44,169 bases of DNA from Thermogladius sp. (GCA_023256015.1 JAGDWK010000078.1:1-44169), one strand, 5' to 3'. Positions 14,972-23,317 are shown, counted from the stretch's first letter. A program made the numbers and translations. The notes: a model not told the origin generated them from the letters alone.

Positions 14972-15933
14972 CTCCTCGCGACTGGTTGCGGGGTCTCGAG
15001 ACTGTCCCTCAGCTCTCTACCCGTCAGGTGGAGGAAGACCTCGTTGAGGCTCGGCTTCCTGTAGCTCACCTCTTGGAGGCTGAGCCCTCTCTCCACGACG
15101 ACCTTCATGACCTCTGGTAGCAGCTTGTTTGCGTTCTCCACCACCAACTCGACCATAGCGTCCTTCAGCAGTCTGCAGTCCTTGACACCGCTGAACTCCC
15201 GGCATACGCTCTCCGTTACCGGTTGAGCGAACCTGAGGTAGATCACATCGCTGCCGAGCATGTTCTTCAGCTCGAGGCTCGTGCCCATCGCGACGATCTT
15301 CCCGTGGTCCATGATCGCGATCCTGTCCGCGAGCTCGTCTGCCTCGTCTAGGTAGTGTGTGGTCATGAGTATTGTAATGCCGAGCTCGCTCCTGAGCCTC
15401 CTAATGTAGTCCCACACCCTGGCTCTCGACTGCGGGTCGAGCCCTATCGTGGGCTCGTCGAGGATCAGGACGTCGGGGTTGCTGAGGAGACCCCTAGCGA
15501 TCTCGAGCCTCCTCTTCATACCCCCACTGAAGTACTTGACCTGCTTATACGCGAACTCTTTAAGCTCTACGAAGTCGAGCATCTCCATTATCCTCTCGTG
15601 GAGCTCCCTACCCCTGAGCCCGTAGAGCCTGCCGTGGACGTACATGTTGTCGTAAGCAGTGAGCTGGTTGTCCAGGCTCGGCTCTTGGAACACGACCCCG
15701 ACAAGCCTCCTCACCTTGCCCGGCTCCCTCGACACGTCGAAGCCTCCTACAAGCACCCTTCCGGACGTCGGCCTAAGCAGCGTGGCGATCACGTGTATCG
15801 TAGTTGTCTTGCCAGCGCCGTTCGGCCCCAGCAGAGCGAACACCTCACCTCTCTTCACCGTGAAGCTGACCCCGTTCACCGCTGTGACGTCCTTGTACTT
15901 CTTGACCAGGTTCTCTACAACGATTACCTCCAC
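14959..15933 (-). CDS. ABC-2 exporter ATP-binding protein (DrrA-like)
   Basis: A 324-residue ATPase with Walker A GPNGAGKTTTIHV (residues 36-48), Q-loop region VVFQEPSLDNQLTAYDNMYVHGRLYG, ABC signature YFSGGMKRRLEIARGLL, Walker B VLILDEPTIGLDP and switch His in TTHYLDEADELADR. The domain after residue 220 (LELKNMLGSDVIYLRF onward) matches the C-terminal regulatory extension of DrrA/NatA-type proteins. It energises the permease encoded immediately downstream. The start GTG 15933 overlaps the PadR gene by 10 bases, indicating translational coupling of the three genes. Confidence 0.94.
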   Translation of the reverse strand: MEVIVVENLVKKYKDVTAVNGVSFTVKRGEVFALLGPNGAGKTTTIHVIATLLRPTSGRVLVGGFDVSREPGKVRRLVGVVFQEPSLDNQLTAYDNMYVHGRLYGLRGRELHERIMEMLDFVELKEFAYKQVKYFSGGMKRRLEIARGLLSNPDVLILDEPTIGLDPQSRARVWDYIRRLRSELGITILMTTHYLDEADELADRIAIMDHGKIVAMGTSLELKNMLGSDVIYLRFAQPVTESVCREFSGVKDCRLLKDAMVELVVENANKLLPEVMKVVVERGLSLQEVSYRKPSLNEVFLHLTGRELRDSLETPQPVARRWHR

Positions 15934-16391
15934 GCTTCCACCCTCTTGAGCCTCGATATCATCTCGTTCAACTCGGAGAACTTCGGCTTGAACTCGTTGA
16001 GCTTGTCGCTCGGTATCTCGTTGATGTGCTTGAACAGCCAGAAAAGGTTCTTGGCGAGCGCCAACAGCCCTATATCGCTGGCGATCTTCAGCTTCGCCGA
16101 CAACTGGTCTAGTAGCGTCACGAGGCTTGCGTGCTCCCGCAGGTACGAGGCCCCCTTATCCGTGACACTGTAAACCTTCACGACCCTGTCGCCTACACGC
16201 CTCTCCTCGACCGCGACGAGGCCCTCCAAGATCATCCTCCGCAAGAGCGGGTATATGGCGCCTGGGCTCGGCTTAAAACCGTAGGACTCCTCGATCCTGT
16301 TCATCAACGCGTAGCCGTGCAAAGGCTGCTCTGAGAGGCTTTTCAGTACGATCACCCTGAGCATCCCTCTGTAAATGAGTCTATCCACCAC
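15924..16391 (-). CDS. PadR-family transcriptional repressor
   Basis: A 155-residue protein with a winged-helix domain: LKSLSEQPLHGYALMNRIEESYGFKPSPGAIYPLLRRMILEGLVAVEER, then the wing VVKVYSVTDKGASYLREH. The C-terminal half is helical (about residues 85-155), as expected for the PadR dimerisation helix. PadR proteins usually repress neighbouring exporter genes and release DNA on ligand binding. It heads the operon with the DrrAB-like exporter. Its own start (GTG 16391) lies 15 bases from an 18-bp dyad that recurs in front of the divergent operon, so it probably regulates itself and both operons. Confidence 0.93.
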   Translation of the reverse strand: MVDRLIYRGMLRVIVLKSLSEQPLHGYALMNRIEESYGFKPSPGAIYPLLRRMILEGLVAVEERRVGDRVVKVYSVTDKGASYLREHASLVTLLDQLSAKLKIASDIGLLALAKNLFWLFKHINEIPSDKLNEFKPKFSELNEMISRLKRVEAWR

Positions 16392-16405
16392 CCTGCCACC
16401 GTTAA

Positions 16406-16423
16406 GTATATCACCAGATACAT
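16406..16423. promoter_or_regulatory. proposed PadR operator, copy 1
   Basis: GTATATC-ACCA-GATACAT, an imperfect dyad with 4-base spacer. It lies between the minus-strand TATA box (16428-16436) and the PadR start codon, and covers the expected transcription start near 16407. Binding there should block the PadR-exporter operon. It is nearly identical to the copy at 16470. Confidence 0.6.
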
Positions 16424-16427
16424 GCGT

Positions 16428-16436
16428 CTTTATAAG
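16428..16436 (-). promoter_or_regulatory. TATA box of the PadR-exporter operon
   Basis: CTTATAAAG on the minus strand, about 41 bases before GTG 16391, which places the transcription start inside operator copy 1. Confidence 0.6.
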
Positions 16437-16449
16437 CGTTTCTGATCGA

Positions 16450-16460
16450 ATATATTTTTA
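16450..16460 (+). promoter_or_regulatory. TATA box of the HD-ATPase-secreted protein-permease operon
   Basis: ATATATTTTTA on the plus strand, centred about 42 bases before ATG 16496. The transcription start is expected near 16480, within operator copy 2. Confidence 0.55.
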
Positions 16461-16469
16461 ACCTAAACA

Positions 16470-16487
16470 GTATATCTGCTGATATAT
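16470..16487. promoter_or_regulatory. proposed PadR operator, copy 2
   Basis: GTATATC-TGCT-GATATAT, matching copy 1 in 13 of the 14 arm positions with a different spacer. Centre-to-centre distance to copy 1 is 64 bp. It covers the predicted start of the rightward operon and ends eight bases before ATG 16496. Confidence 0.6.
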
Positions 16488-16495
16488 CGGGTGTG

Positions 16496-17209
16496 ATGGC
16501 CGTGAGCCAGCTGCTCGATAGGCTACTAGAGTACGCCGGCAGTATAAGTGACCACCGCATTAGGCAACTGGTACTGGACATGCTCAACAGCCCGGCCCTG
16601 ACGTTCACTGACGCGAGACCACTAGTGACCCTCCACGAGTCCCCCGCTGCGCCGCGCAAACACCACTTCTTCACGGGAGGCCTATTACTCCACACTCTTG
16701 GCGTCGTGGAGTTAGCCGTGAGGATCAGGGACTACGTCGAGACCGTTTACGGATTAAGGGCGGACAGAGACCTTGTGATAGCCGCCGCCATACTCCACGA
16801 CTTGTTCAAGTACTACCAGTACGAGAAGGACGAGGTCGAGGGCGGCTACAAGCCCCGTAGCGACTGGTTTGTCTCCCACGACTACTCCCTTGTAGCCGAG
16901 CTCGCGAGGCGCGGCGCACCCGACAGGCTCATCAGAGCTGTAGCGGAGGCGCACGGCCTCCAGCCCTTCACTACGCTGGAGGGCTTGATAGTCCACATCG
17001 CCGACTCCGCGGACGCGAGGTTCGTCGACGTACTACAGCAGGTCCTCGTAAACAACTTGAAGACTCTTGATAAAGAGGGGTGTAACCCTATTAAGGTTAT
17101 TGACGAGAAGGCCAGGAGAGTAGGGGCCAACCGTGTATTCGAAGGCCTATTCGAGGGGAGGGAAAAGCTTATCGAGTCTTTCAAGCCTTACTGCGGTGGT
17201 GGCTCTTGA
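16496..17209 (+). CDS. HD-domain phosphohydrolase/exonuclease-like protein (YhaM-type HD)
   Basis: A 237-residue protein with a metal-binding HD domain. Its motif residues are in APRKHHFFTGGLLLHTLGVVELA, AAAILHDLFKYYQ (the HD doublet) and AVAEAHGL, with IVHIADSADARF supplying the distal Asp. The HH..GGLLLHT arrangement recalls the HD domain of YhaM-type 3'-5' exoribonucleases. The N-terminal OB domain of YhaM is missing; instead there is a short helical lead (residues 1-45). It could therefore be a nuclease or a nucleotide phosphohydrolase. It is the first gene of the rightward operon and overlaps the ATPase start by four bases. ATG 16496 is preferred over GTG 16493. Confidence 0.8.
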   Translation: MAVSQLLDRLLEYAGSISDHRIRQLVLDMLNSPALTFTDARPLVTLHESPAAPRKHHFFTGGLLLHTLGVVELAVRIRDYVETVYGLRADRDLVIAAAILHDLFKYYQYEKDEVEGGYKPRSDWFVSHDYSLVAELARRGAPDRLIRAVAEAHGLQPFTTLEGLIVHIADSADARFVDVLQQVLVNNLKTLDKEGCNPIKVIDEKARRVGANRVFEGLFEGREKLIESFKPYCGGGS

Positions 17210-17928
17210 GCTACATAGTCGAGCTTAGAGACGTCTGGAAGGTGTATAAGACCGGCGACATCGAGACCCCGGCCCTTAGAGGCGTGGACCTAAGAGTCGC
17301 GAAAGGGGAGTTCGTCGCCATAATGGGGCCCAGCGGCTCGGGGAAGTCCACGCTTTTGAACATGATCGGCCTACTCGACAAGCCCACTAGAGGAGACGTC
17401 ATACTCGCGGGGAAGGACGTCTCGAGGCTGTCTAGTAGGGAGATGGCCTTCTACAGGAACTACCTGATAGGGTTCGTCTTCCAGAGGTTTAACCTGATAG
17501 GGAGGTTCAGCGTAATGGAGAACGTGGAGCTACCCCTAGTAGCGAGAGGCGTACCGAGGGGCGAGAGGGAGAGGATGGTCCTGGAAGCTCTCAAAATGGT
17601 GGGCGGGGAGGAGGAGTGGCTGAGGAAGAAGCCCACGCAACTGAGCGGGGGGCAGCAACAGAGGGTCGCGATCGCGAGGGCGATAGTCGGCAAGCCGGTC
17701 ATACTCCTGGCCGACGAGCCGACAGGTAACCTCGACAGGGCCTCCGCAAGGGTGGTCATGGAGACGTTCAAGATGTTGAACGAGAAGGGCCTGACGGTTA
17801 TAACGGTGACTCACGACCCCGAGGTAGCCAACTGTAGCCACGTGATATACGTGATCAGGGACGGCAGGATAGTAGACGTGAAGCCCCCTGTGAAGGATAG
17901 GTGTATAGCGAGCATGGGGGTGGTGTGA
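17206..17928 (+). CDS. MacB/LolD-type ABC transporter ATP-binding protein
   Basis: A 240-residue ATPase of the type that drives FtsX/MacB permeases (LolD/MacB N-domain/FtsE class). Walker A is [15 protein letters not shown] (from residue 41), the Q-loop is [22 protein letters not shown], the signature [17 protein letters not shown], Walker [14 protein letters not shown] and the switch His is in [16 protein letters not shown]. The start is TTG 17206, overlapping the HD gene stop. The matching permease is two genes downstream, separated by a very large secreted protein gene whose ATG lies five bases after the ATPase stop. All four genes thus read as one operon. Confidence 0.94.
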   Translation: MSYIVELRDVWKVYKTGDIETPALRGVDLRVAKGEFVAIMGPSGSGKSTLLNMIGLLDKPTRGDVILAGKDVSRLSSREMAFYRNYLIGFVFQRFNLIGRFSVMENVELPLVARGVPRGERERMVLEALKMVGGEEEWLRKKPTQLSGGQQQRVAIARAIVGKPVILLADEPTGNLDRASARVVMETFKMLNEKGLTVITVTHDPEVANCSHVIYVIRDGRIVDVKPPVKDRCIASMGVV

Positions 17929-17933
17929 GACCC

Positions 17934-20900
17934 ATGCGCGCTGTCCTAGCGATACTAGGGCTTGTCCTGGCTCTGCTCGCGCCTCTACCCACCGTGTCCT
18001 CGCCACCAAGTGACTGGACGCTCCAGAGCGTGACGTTCGTCTCCAGGACCGGCGGGGACGTCTACCCCGGGAGCACCGGTGCGCTGCTTACCGTGAGCAT
18101 TCTGTACAGCTCTAACCAGTCGGCCTACAACCCGGTCGCGTGTATCAACCTCCCCGCGGGCTTCACTCTCAGGTCGCCGAGTTGCGTGGCGCCGTCCAAC
18201 TACACGCTGGGGTACGCAGTGACGTCTGGGTCTCTACTAGACTACCGCTACATAGTAGACGTGAGCAAGTACGTCAGCCCGGGTGTCTACGTGTTCCAAC
18301 TCAACGTCTCATACTTCAAGGAGGGCGTATTAACTTACCAAGTCCTCTACGGTAACCTCACAGTCAGCCCGCTACCCCCACTCGACGTTGAAGTGAGAGA
18401 CGTGTACTGGTCGCCCGCGGGCTATCCCGGAGCCTACCCCACGAGCCTGGTCATAGAGGTCGAAAACAACGGTAACACCACGATAACGAGACTGGACGCG
18501 GAGGTGAGCCTCCCGGACTTCATTAAGGCAGAGAGCAATAGGACGAGCATATCTACGCTACCACCTAACGGGGTCGGAACACTGGTCTACAACGGGCTGG
18601 CGATAAGCCCCGACGCGGCCCCCGGCCTGTACAAGGGGCTACTCCTGCTAAACGCCACCCTGACGACTAGCGACGGCGTGGAGTACAACGCCTCCGCCCA
18701 GCTGTCCTTCGAGTTCACAGTTGATAGATCGCCCGATCTAACACTACAGGTCCTGGACTACCGCTTCACAGGGGACGTCGTGTTACCGGGGATGAACAAC
18801 ACGGGGGTCTCGGTGACGATCCGCAGCTTCACGACTTACACGATCAAGAACATCGTCGTCTACGCCAGGGTTGAGAACGGGTACTTCAGCAACCTCTCGA
18901 GCGTCGAGGTAGTGGTGGTAGACGGGCCGGTCAACTACGGCGACGTCTTCACGTTGGTACTGAGAGGGGTTAACCTGTTCGAGAACGCGACCTTCGTCCG
19001 CTTGACCCTTGTACTCGATGCGGTGGTGGTCTACAGCGGCTCGAGCTTCCCCGCCACAGCTACGATCAACCTACTACTACCCGTCGACAGCCCACCGATC
19101 GGCCTCTACGTGGAGGGGGTCCACTGGGCTAGAGGCGCGGCATACCCGAATAGTGCCGGGAACACCCTCGTCTTCGAGTTGTACAACTCGATGAACGCCT
19201 ACATTATGGACTCGACCATCGAGCTACACCTGCCAGAGGACTTCTACCCAGCGACACTAGTAGTCCACGGAGTAAACGTCCAGCCGCTGGCGATCACGAG
19301 GGTCGAGTTCGCCGACATACTGGTGAAGCCCGGCGCCAGACCCGGCTACTACCCGCTCAAGCTTTACGTGAGGGGCTTCCTGACAAACAACGACGGCTCG
19401 ACTAAGCTGGTCGAGATCGCCTTGAGCACCGGCATAGTAGTGAGCCCACCGGACGAACTCGCGTCCAGTGTAGGCGAGCCCGTGGTCTCGAGCTACTTCT
19501 GGGGTTACAACACCCCGCAGTACGTCTACCCCGGCAACGCTATGGCCCCACTGACCATTATCGTGTACAACCCAGGCCCAGTGCCGCTAGGTACACTCAT
19601 AGCCTCTCTCACACCTCTCGCGCCCGACCTCAGAGTGCTCAACAACAACGTCACCAACCAGGTGCCAGTCCAGCCCGGCTCCACCGCGAGCCTGGTCTTC
19701 TACCTGGACCTCTCAAAGGCTTCGCCCGGACTAAAGAGGTTCAACCTGACGCTCATGTACGCGGCTGCGGGGGTAGGCACGTACGAGTTGTTCACGACCA
19801 GTAGAGAGTTGGAGGTCCTGCTACCAGGCTGGGAGCCTGGTGCCGGTGTTTCACTGGTCTCCGCAAACTGGCTCAACGGCTACCCTGCCTACCCGAACTC
19901 CACCGGTGCTGTTTACACCGTGACCCTCGCCAACAGCCTGCCCTACCAGGTCAGCGGGGTGTGGCTGAAGCTCGTCGTCCCCGAGGGGCTCAGGAGCCAC
20001 GACAACTACAGCCTCACCTACTACGTCCAGGGGCCGGTAGCACCCTTCCAGGTCTTCACCGCGTCGTTCGTCCTCGACGTCGGGGGCGTTGCCCCGGGTG
20101 TCTACAGCGGTACCCTCGAAGTGTCTTATGCCACTACAGCGGGAGGTTTAGCACAGGTGAGCAGGCAGTTCTTCAAAGTACTCCTCACCATAAGCGACCC
20201 GTCGAAGGCGATAAGCGTCGTGTCCTACGGCTGGCTGACCGGCCAGCCGTACCCCGGGGAGAGGGGCGCCGTCTACTACGCTAGGATCCTGAACGCGGAG
20301 TTCCCCGTGATGAACGGGGTCGTCGTCGAGGCAGACCTCCCTTCGGGACTGGTCGACGCCTTTACGCTCACCCATAAGGCCACGGGGTTCACTGGCAGCC
20401 TCCCCCAGCTGATCGCCCAATACGCTCAAGTAGCCCAGAGGGGGGTTAGCTTGGCCGGCCTGATAAGTCAGTTAACGAGCGCGCAGACCGGGGGCGCGGC
20501 GAAAGGTGCTTTCGTAGACGTCTTGTTCGTCCTAGACATAACGGGCGAGCCCCTAGAGAACTCCACTCTGGTAGCACGGGTTAGCTTCACCGACCACTGG
20601 GGTGAGAGGTACGAGTTGAACATCAGCATCCCCCTCGTGGTCTCTCCTAGGCCGCCTCTGCTCGGCGTGTACACAGACAGGGTCGCCGTGGAGTTCGCCA
20701 ACAGCACTGGGTTGGCGAGGGTATACCTGTCCAACGCGTACGACTACCCGGTCTACGACATTTACGTGCTGCTAATACCGCAGAGCATGACGGCGGTACC
20801 CCTCGACAACGTGAGGTATATCGAGGTACTGCCACCAAAGAGCAACGCTACCCTGGCCTTCAGGTTGGTGTACAACCCCGTGAGCGTGTCCGTAGCACCC

Positions 20901-21461
20901 GGGGTGACGGCCTCGTCGCCCACCGCTGTCTTCCTTGTGACGGTCATCTACAAGGACGCGAGCGGCTTCGTGGAGACCCTCAACGAGACCGTGGCTTTCA
21001 CGGTCAAACCGTTCGTGGACTTGGTATTGACCCCGGACACTAACGCGAAGGTCGTGGGAGGGACTCTAGTGGTCAACGGGATGATCATCAACACCGGCGT
21101 TTCCAGAGCGAGGAGTGTGACGGTGTACTGTATATACGGCAACGCCTCCTCTTACGAGTTCCTGGGCGATCTAGACGCGGCGTCGCAAACAGGGTTCAGA
21201 GTCGAAATGAGCGTGGGGCAGATAACCTTGGACAAGATCACGTTGAGGGTCACGTTTAAAGACGAGTACAACAACGTCTACGAGAAGGACTTCGCTGTCC
21301 CGCTCACAGTGACGAACGCAACCCTCCCCACGCCTACTCCAGCATCGGAGCAGGGCGTCCAGCTGTACTACGCGTTGACGGTGGGCGCGGTGGCCTTGTT
21401 CCTCGCCGGCTTCTTTTACCTGTTCTACCGCAAGTTCTTCGCGAGGAGGAGCGCGCAGTAG
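17934..21461 (+). CDS. giant secreted, membrane-anchored beta-sandwich repeat protein (COG1361-like) of an ABC system
   Basis: A 1175-residue protein with a signal peptide (MRAVLAILGLVLALLAPLPTVSS), a long ectodomain and a C-terminal membrane helix (YYALTVGAVALFLAGFFYLFYRKFF) with a basic tail. The ectodomain consists of tandem domains whose opening motif, Y-P-G/N-x-x-G-x plus a hydrophobic strand, recurs at about residues 43, 166, 283, 402, 530, 651 and 771, a period near 120. A variant copy (FANSTGLA) follows at 920. The seventh domain carries a helical, Gln/Ala-rich insertion (about residues 815-860). Folds of this kind (NEW3/CARDB-like) occur in archaeal S-layer-associated proteins. Its position between ATPase and permease genes, with no spacer on either side, suggests it is the extracellular adaptor or substrate-holding part of this ABC system. 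Start ATG 17934 follows the ATPase stop; upstream codons belong to the ATPase gene. Confidence 0.85.
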   Translation: MRAVLAILGLVLALLAPLPTVSSPPSDWTLQSVTFVSRTGGDVYPGSTGALLTVSILYSSNQSAYNPVACINLPAGFTLRSPSCVAPSNYTLGYAVTSGSLLDYRYIVDVSKYVSPGVYVFQLNVSYFKEGVLTYQVLYGNLTVSPLPPLDVEVRDVYWSPAGYPGAYPTSLVIEVENNGNTTITRLDAEVSLPDFIKAESNRTSISTLPPNGVGTLVYNGLAISPDAAPGLYKGLLLLNATLTTSDGVEYNASAQLSFEFTVDRSPDLTLQVLDYRFTGDVVLPGMNNTGVSVTIRSFTTYTIKNIVVYARVENGYFSNLSSVEVVVVDGPVNYGDVFTLVLRGVNLFENATFVRLTLVLDAVVVYSGSSFPATATINLLLPVDSPPIGLYVEGVHWARGAAYPNSAGNTLVFELYNSMNAYIMDSTIELHLPEDFYPATLVVHGVNVQPLAITRVEFADILVKPGARPGYYPLKLYVRGFLTNNDGSTKLVEIALSTGIVVSPPDELASSVGEPVVSSYFWGYNTPQYVYPGNAMAPLTIIVYNPGPVPLGTLIASLTPLAPDLRVLNNNVTNQVPVQPGSTASLVFYLDLSKASPGLKRFNLTLMYAAAGVGTYELFTTSRELEVLLPGWEPGAGVSLVSANWLNGYPAYPNSTGAVYTVTLANSLPYQVSGVWLKLVVPEGLRSHDNYSLTYYVQGPVAPFQVFTASFVLDVGGVAPGVYSGTLEVSYATTAGGLAQVSRQFFKVLLTISDPSKAISVVSYGWLTGQPYPGERGAVYYARILNAEFPVMNGVVVEADLPSGLVDAFTLTHKATGFTGSLPQLIAQYAQVAQRGVSLAGLISQLTSAQTGGAAKGAFVDVLFVLDITGEPLENSTLVARVSFTDHWGERYELNISIPLVVSPRPPLLGVYTDRVAVEFANSTGLARVYLSNAYDYPVYDIYVLLIPQSMTAVPLDNVRYIEVLPPKSNATLAFRLVYNPVSVSVAPGVTASSPTAVFLVTVIYKDASGFVETLNETVAFTVKPFVDLVLTPDTNAKVVGGTLVVNGMIINTGVSRARSVTVYCIYGNASSYEFLGDLDAASQTGFRVEMSVGQITLDKITLRVTFKDEYNNVYEKDFAVPLTVTNATLPTPTPASEQGVQLYYALTVGAVALFLAGFFYLFYRKFFARRSAQ

Positions 21462-22676
21462 ATGATCAGGCTCTCCGACATAATCATGCTGAGCTACAAG
21501 GGGCTCACCGAGAAGAAGGCTAGGGCTCTCCTCACGATCATCGGGGTGGCAATAGGCCCGCTCGCTATTACCATGATATACGGGGTCACCTCATCTTACA
21601 GCGACTACATCGTAAACCAGATCCAGGGCCTCGGCCAGAACCTCGTGATCGTCACGCCGAGTCAGGGGTACAAGCTGAGCGAGAGAGACCTCGACAGGAT
21701 CAAGGGTCTCGACCACGTCGTATCCGCAGCCCCCTTTTACAGTACACAGGGGTACTTGGGCGGCAGGCCGACCGACACGGTATTCGTCTACGCCGTAGAC
21801 CCCGACTTCCTACTGAAGGCGATCACGTCACTCGAGGTCTTGGAGGGCACGCCCCCGACACAGGCGGACGTCGGGAAGGGCATGATAGGGTACGACATCG
21901 CCTACGACGACAATGGCCACCGGGTCTACTCGCCTGGAGACGTCGTGTCCGTAACCGTCTACGTGTCCAACTCTAACGGCGTCTCCGCCAGGAGGTTGAA
22001 CATCATGGTTTCCGCCGTCCTCGCGAAGTACGGTGGAGCGCTATTCCTCAACCCCGACAAGTCGATTTTCGTCCCGTTCAACTCGGCCAGACTGCTCATG
22101 GGTGCCAGCGACTGGAGCGGGATACTCGTGTTAGTCGACTCGCCGACCAACGTTGACGAGGTGGCGAGGGAGATCAGCGACTTACTCGGGAACAACGCCA
22201 ACGTTATCTCGTTTGTCGGCATCGCTAGGATCGCGTCGTCTATCACCAGCGCTGTCAACTTCATGACTTTCGCGGCCAGTCTCTCGGCATTCGCCGTCGC
22301 AGTGGCTGGGATAGCGTCCACGATGATCACGAGCGTCATGGAGAGGACGCGGGAGATAGGCGTCATGAAGGCCATCGGCTTCACGGACACCCAGGTGGTC
22401 GTGTTGACGTTGTTCGAGGGTATACTGATGAGCCTTATTGGAGGAGCCATCGGGATCGCGGGCGGGGTTGTTGGCGCGTTCCAGCTAGCGTCTAGAGGTC
22501 TAACGATATCCAGCGGCGAGTTCTTCAAGGTGACGATCAGGACGGCCCCCAAGTTCACGCCCGGTTTGATCGGAGGGGTGATCGGCCTGACAATCCTCGT
22601 GGGTGTCCTTGGGTCAATACTCCCGGCTTACAGGGCCGCCAAGATCCCGCCAGCCGAGGCCCTTAGGTACGAGTGA
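21462..22676 (+). CDS. FtsX/MacB-type ABC permease
   Basis: A 404-residue permease with the MacB layout: N-terminal MIRLSDIIMLSYKGLTEKKARALLTIIGVAIG with the first membrane helix (about residues 22-40), an extracellular MacB-core domain (about 45-260), and three C-terminal helices. The latter include FAASLSAFAVAVAGIASTMITSVMERTREIGVMKAIGF, whose RTREIGVMKAIG segment is the coupling region of FtsX-family permeases, and VLGSILPAYRAAKIPPAEALRYE at the end. Its ATG abuts the stop of the giant secreted protein. Members act by mechanotransmission, pulling or releasing substrates outside the membrane rather than moving them through a channel, which would fit a long ectodomain partner. Confidence 0.93.
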   Translation: MIRLSDIIMLSYKGLTEKKARALLTIIGVAIGPLAITMIYGVTSSYSDYIVNQIQGLGQNLVIVTPSQGYKLSERDLDRIKGLDHVVSAAPFYSTQGYLGGRPTDTVFVYAVDPDFLLKAITSLEVLEGTPPTQADVGKGMIGYDIAYDDNGHRVYSPGDVVSVTVYVSNSNGVSARRLNIMVSAVLAKYGGALFLNPDKSIFVPFNSARLLMGASDWSGILVLVDSPTNVDEVAREISDLLGNNANVISFVGIARIASSITSAVNFMTFAASLSAFAVAVAGIASTMITSVMERTREIGVMKAIGFTDTQVVVLTLFEGILMSLIGGAIGIAGGVVGAFQLASRGLTISSGEFFKVTIRTAPKFTPGLIGGVIGLTILVGVLGSILPAYRAAKIPPAEALRYE

Positions 22677-22696
22677 CGCGTGCTCGGGCTTGTAAA

Positions 22697-22705
22697 CGTT
22701 TTTTA
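22697..22705 (+). terminator. T-rich archaeal terminator of the exporter operon
   Basis: A T6 run (22699-22704), followed by ACTTTCC, lies 22 bases after the permease stop. Archaeal RNA polymerase commonly stops at such tracts. The same run may also serve as the upstream A/T element of the next gene. Confidence 0.45.
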
Positions 22706-22745
22706 CTTTCCGTCATAGATAGTTTCATGGGCAGGTGTAGGGTTT

Positions 22746-23267
22746 TTGAGCAAGGACAGCGTAGAGGAGAGAGTTAACGAGTGGCTTATACAGGAGGGCT
22801 TTATTGTTAGGAAGCTGGAGGCGCCGCCTGAGGCCAGGATCACGTGGGGGCTCGACGTCAACACGCCACCACCGTTCCAGGTGAACTTCAAGGTCTTCAA
22901 GACGCTGGACAAGCCGGACAGGCTCGTTGTCCTGATAGGCGTGGTAGTCTCACCGGAGCACAGGAAGTACTTGACGTCGATGAGGCAAGAGGAGGTCCTG
23001 AGGTTCATGAGCAGGTTGACCAGGATCTTGCTGACCGCCTGCGTGGACTGCCAGCTCACGATCCAGCCCAGTATACTAGACCCGCAGACCCTGACAGTGG
23101 CGCTAGTCTTGTTTGACGACGAGGTAAGAGCTCAGGGTAAACAGGTTTTTCTGAAGACGGTAATGAGGGTTCTCAACGCGTACTCCATAATAGTCTCGCT
23201 CTTCAACGAGGCATACCCGATACTACCACAGCAGAGAGAGCAGAAGCACACGCAGATGTACGCCTGA
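22746..23267 (+). CDS. DUF2299-like archaeal protein
   Basis: A 173-residue soluble protein: VEERVNEWLIQEGFIVRKLEAPPEARITWGLDVNTPPPFQVNFKVFKTLDKPDRLVVLIGVVVSPEHRKYL, followed by a helix-rich part LRFMSRLTRILLTACVDCQLTIQP and a final strand/helix region. The layout (amphipathic N-terminal helix, beta sheet, two helices) matches archaeal DUF2299 proteins, a family without known activity that resembles type III secretion chaperone folds. The start is TTG 22746; no earlier in-frame start is convincing. It follows the permease operon by 69 bases beyond a T-rich terminator and is probably transcribed separately. Confidence 0.65.
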   Translation: MSKDSVEERVNEWLIQEGFIVRKLEAPPEARITWGLDVNTPPPFQVNFKVFKTLDKPDRLVVLIGVVVSPEHRKYLTSMRQEEVLRFMSRLTRILLTACVDCQLTIQPSILDPQTLTVALVLFDDEVRAQGKQVFLKTVMRVLNAYSIIVSLFNEAYPILPQQREQKHTQMYA

Positions 23268-23268
23268 C

Positions 23269-23293
23269 TACATATATGTATACGTTTTTAAAG
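23269..23293 (+). promoter_or_regulatory. palindrome plus TATA box upstream of the amidohydrolase gene
   Basis: A perfect 12-bp palindrome, TACATATATGTA (23269-23280), starts two bases after the DUF2299 stop. A TATA box GTTTTTAAAG (23284-23293) follows about 30 bases before GTG 23318, implying an almost leaderless transcript. The palindrome sits where a BRE-adjacent operator could act. Confidence 0.5.
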
Positions 23294-23317
23294 CCGGTCC
23301 CATTCTAGTGTATCAGG

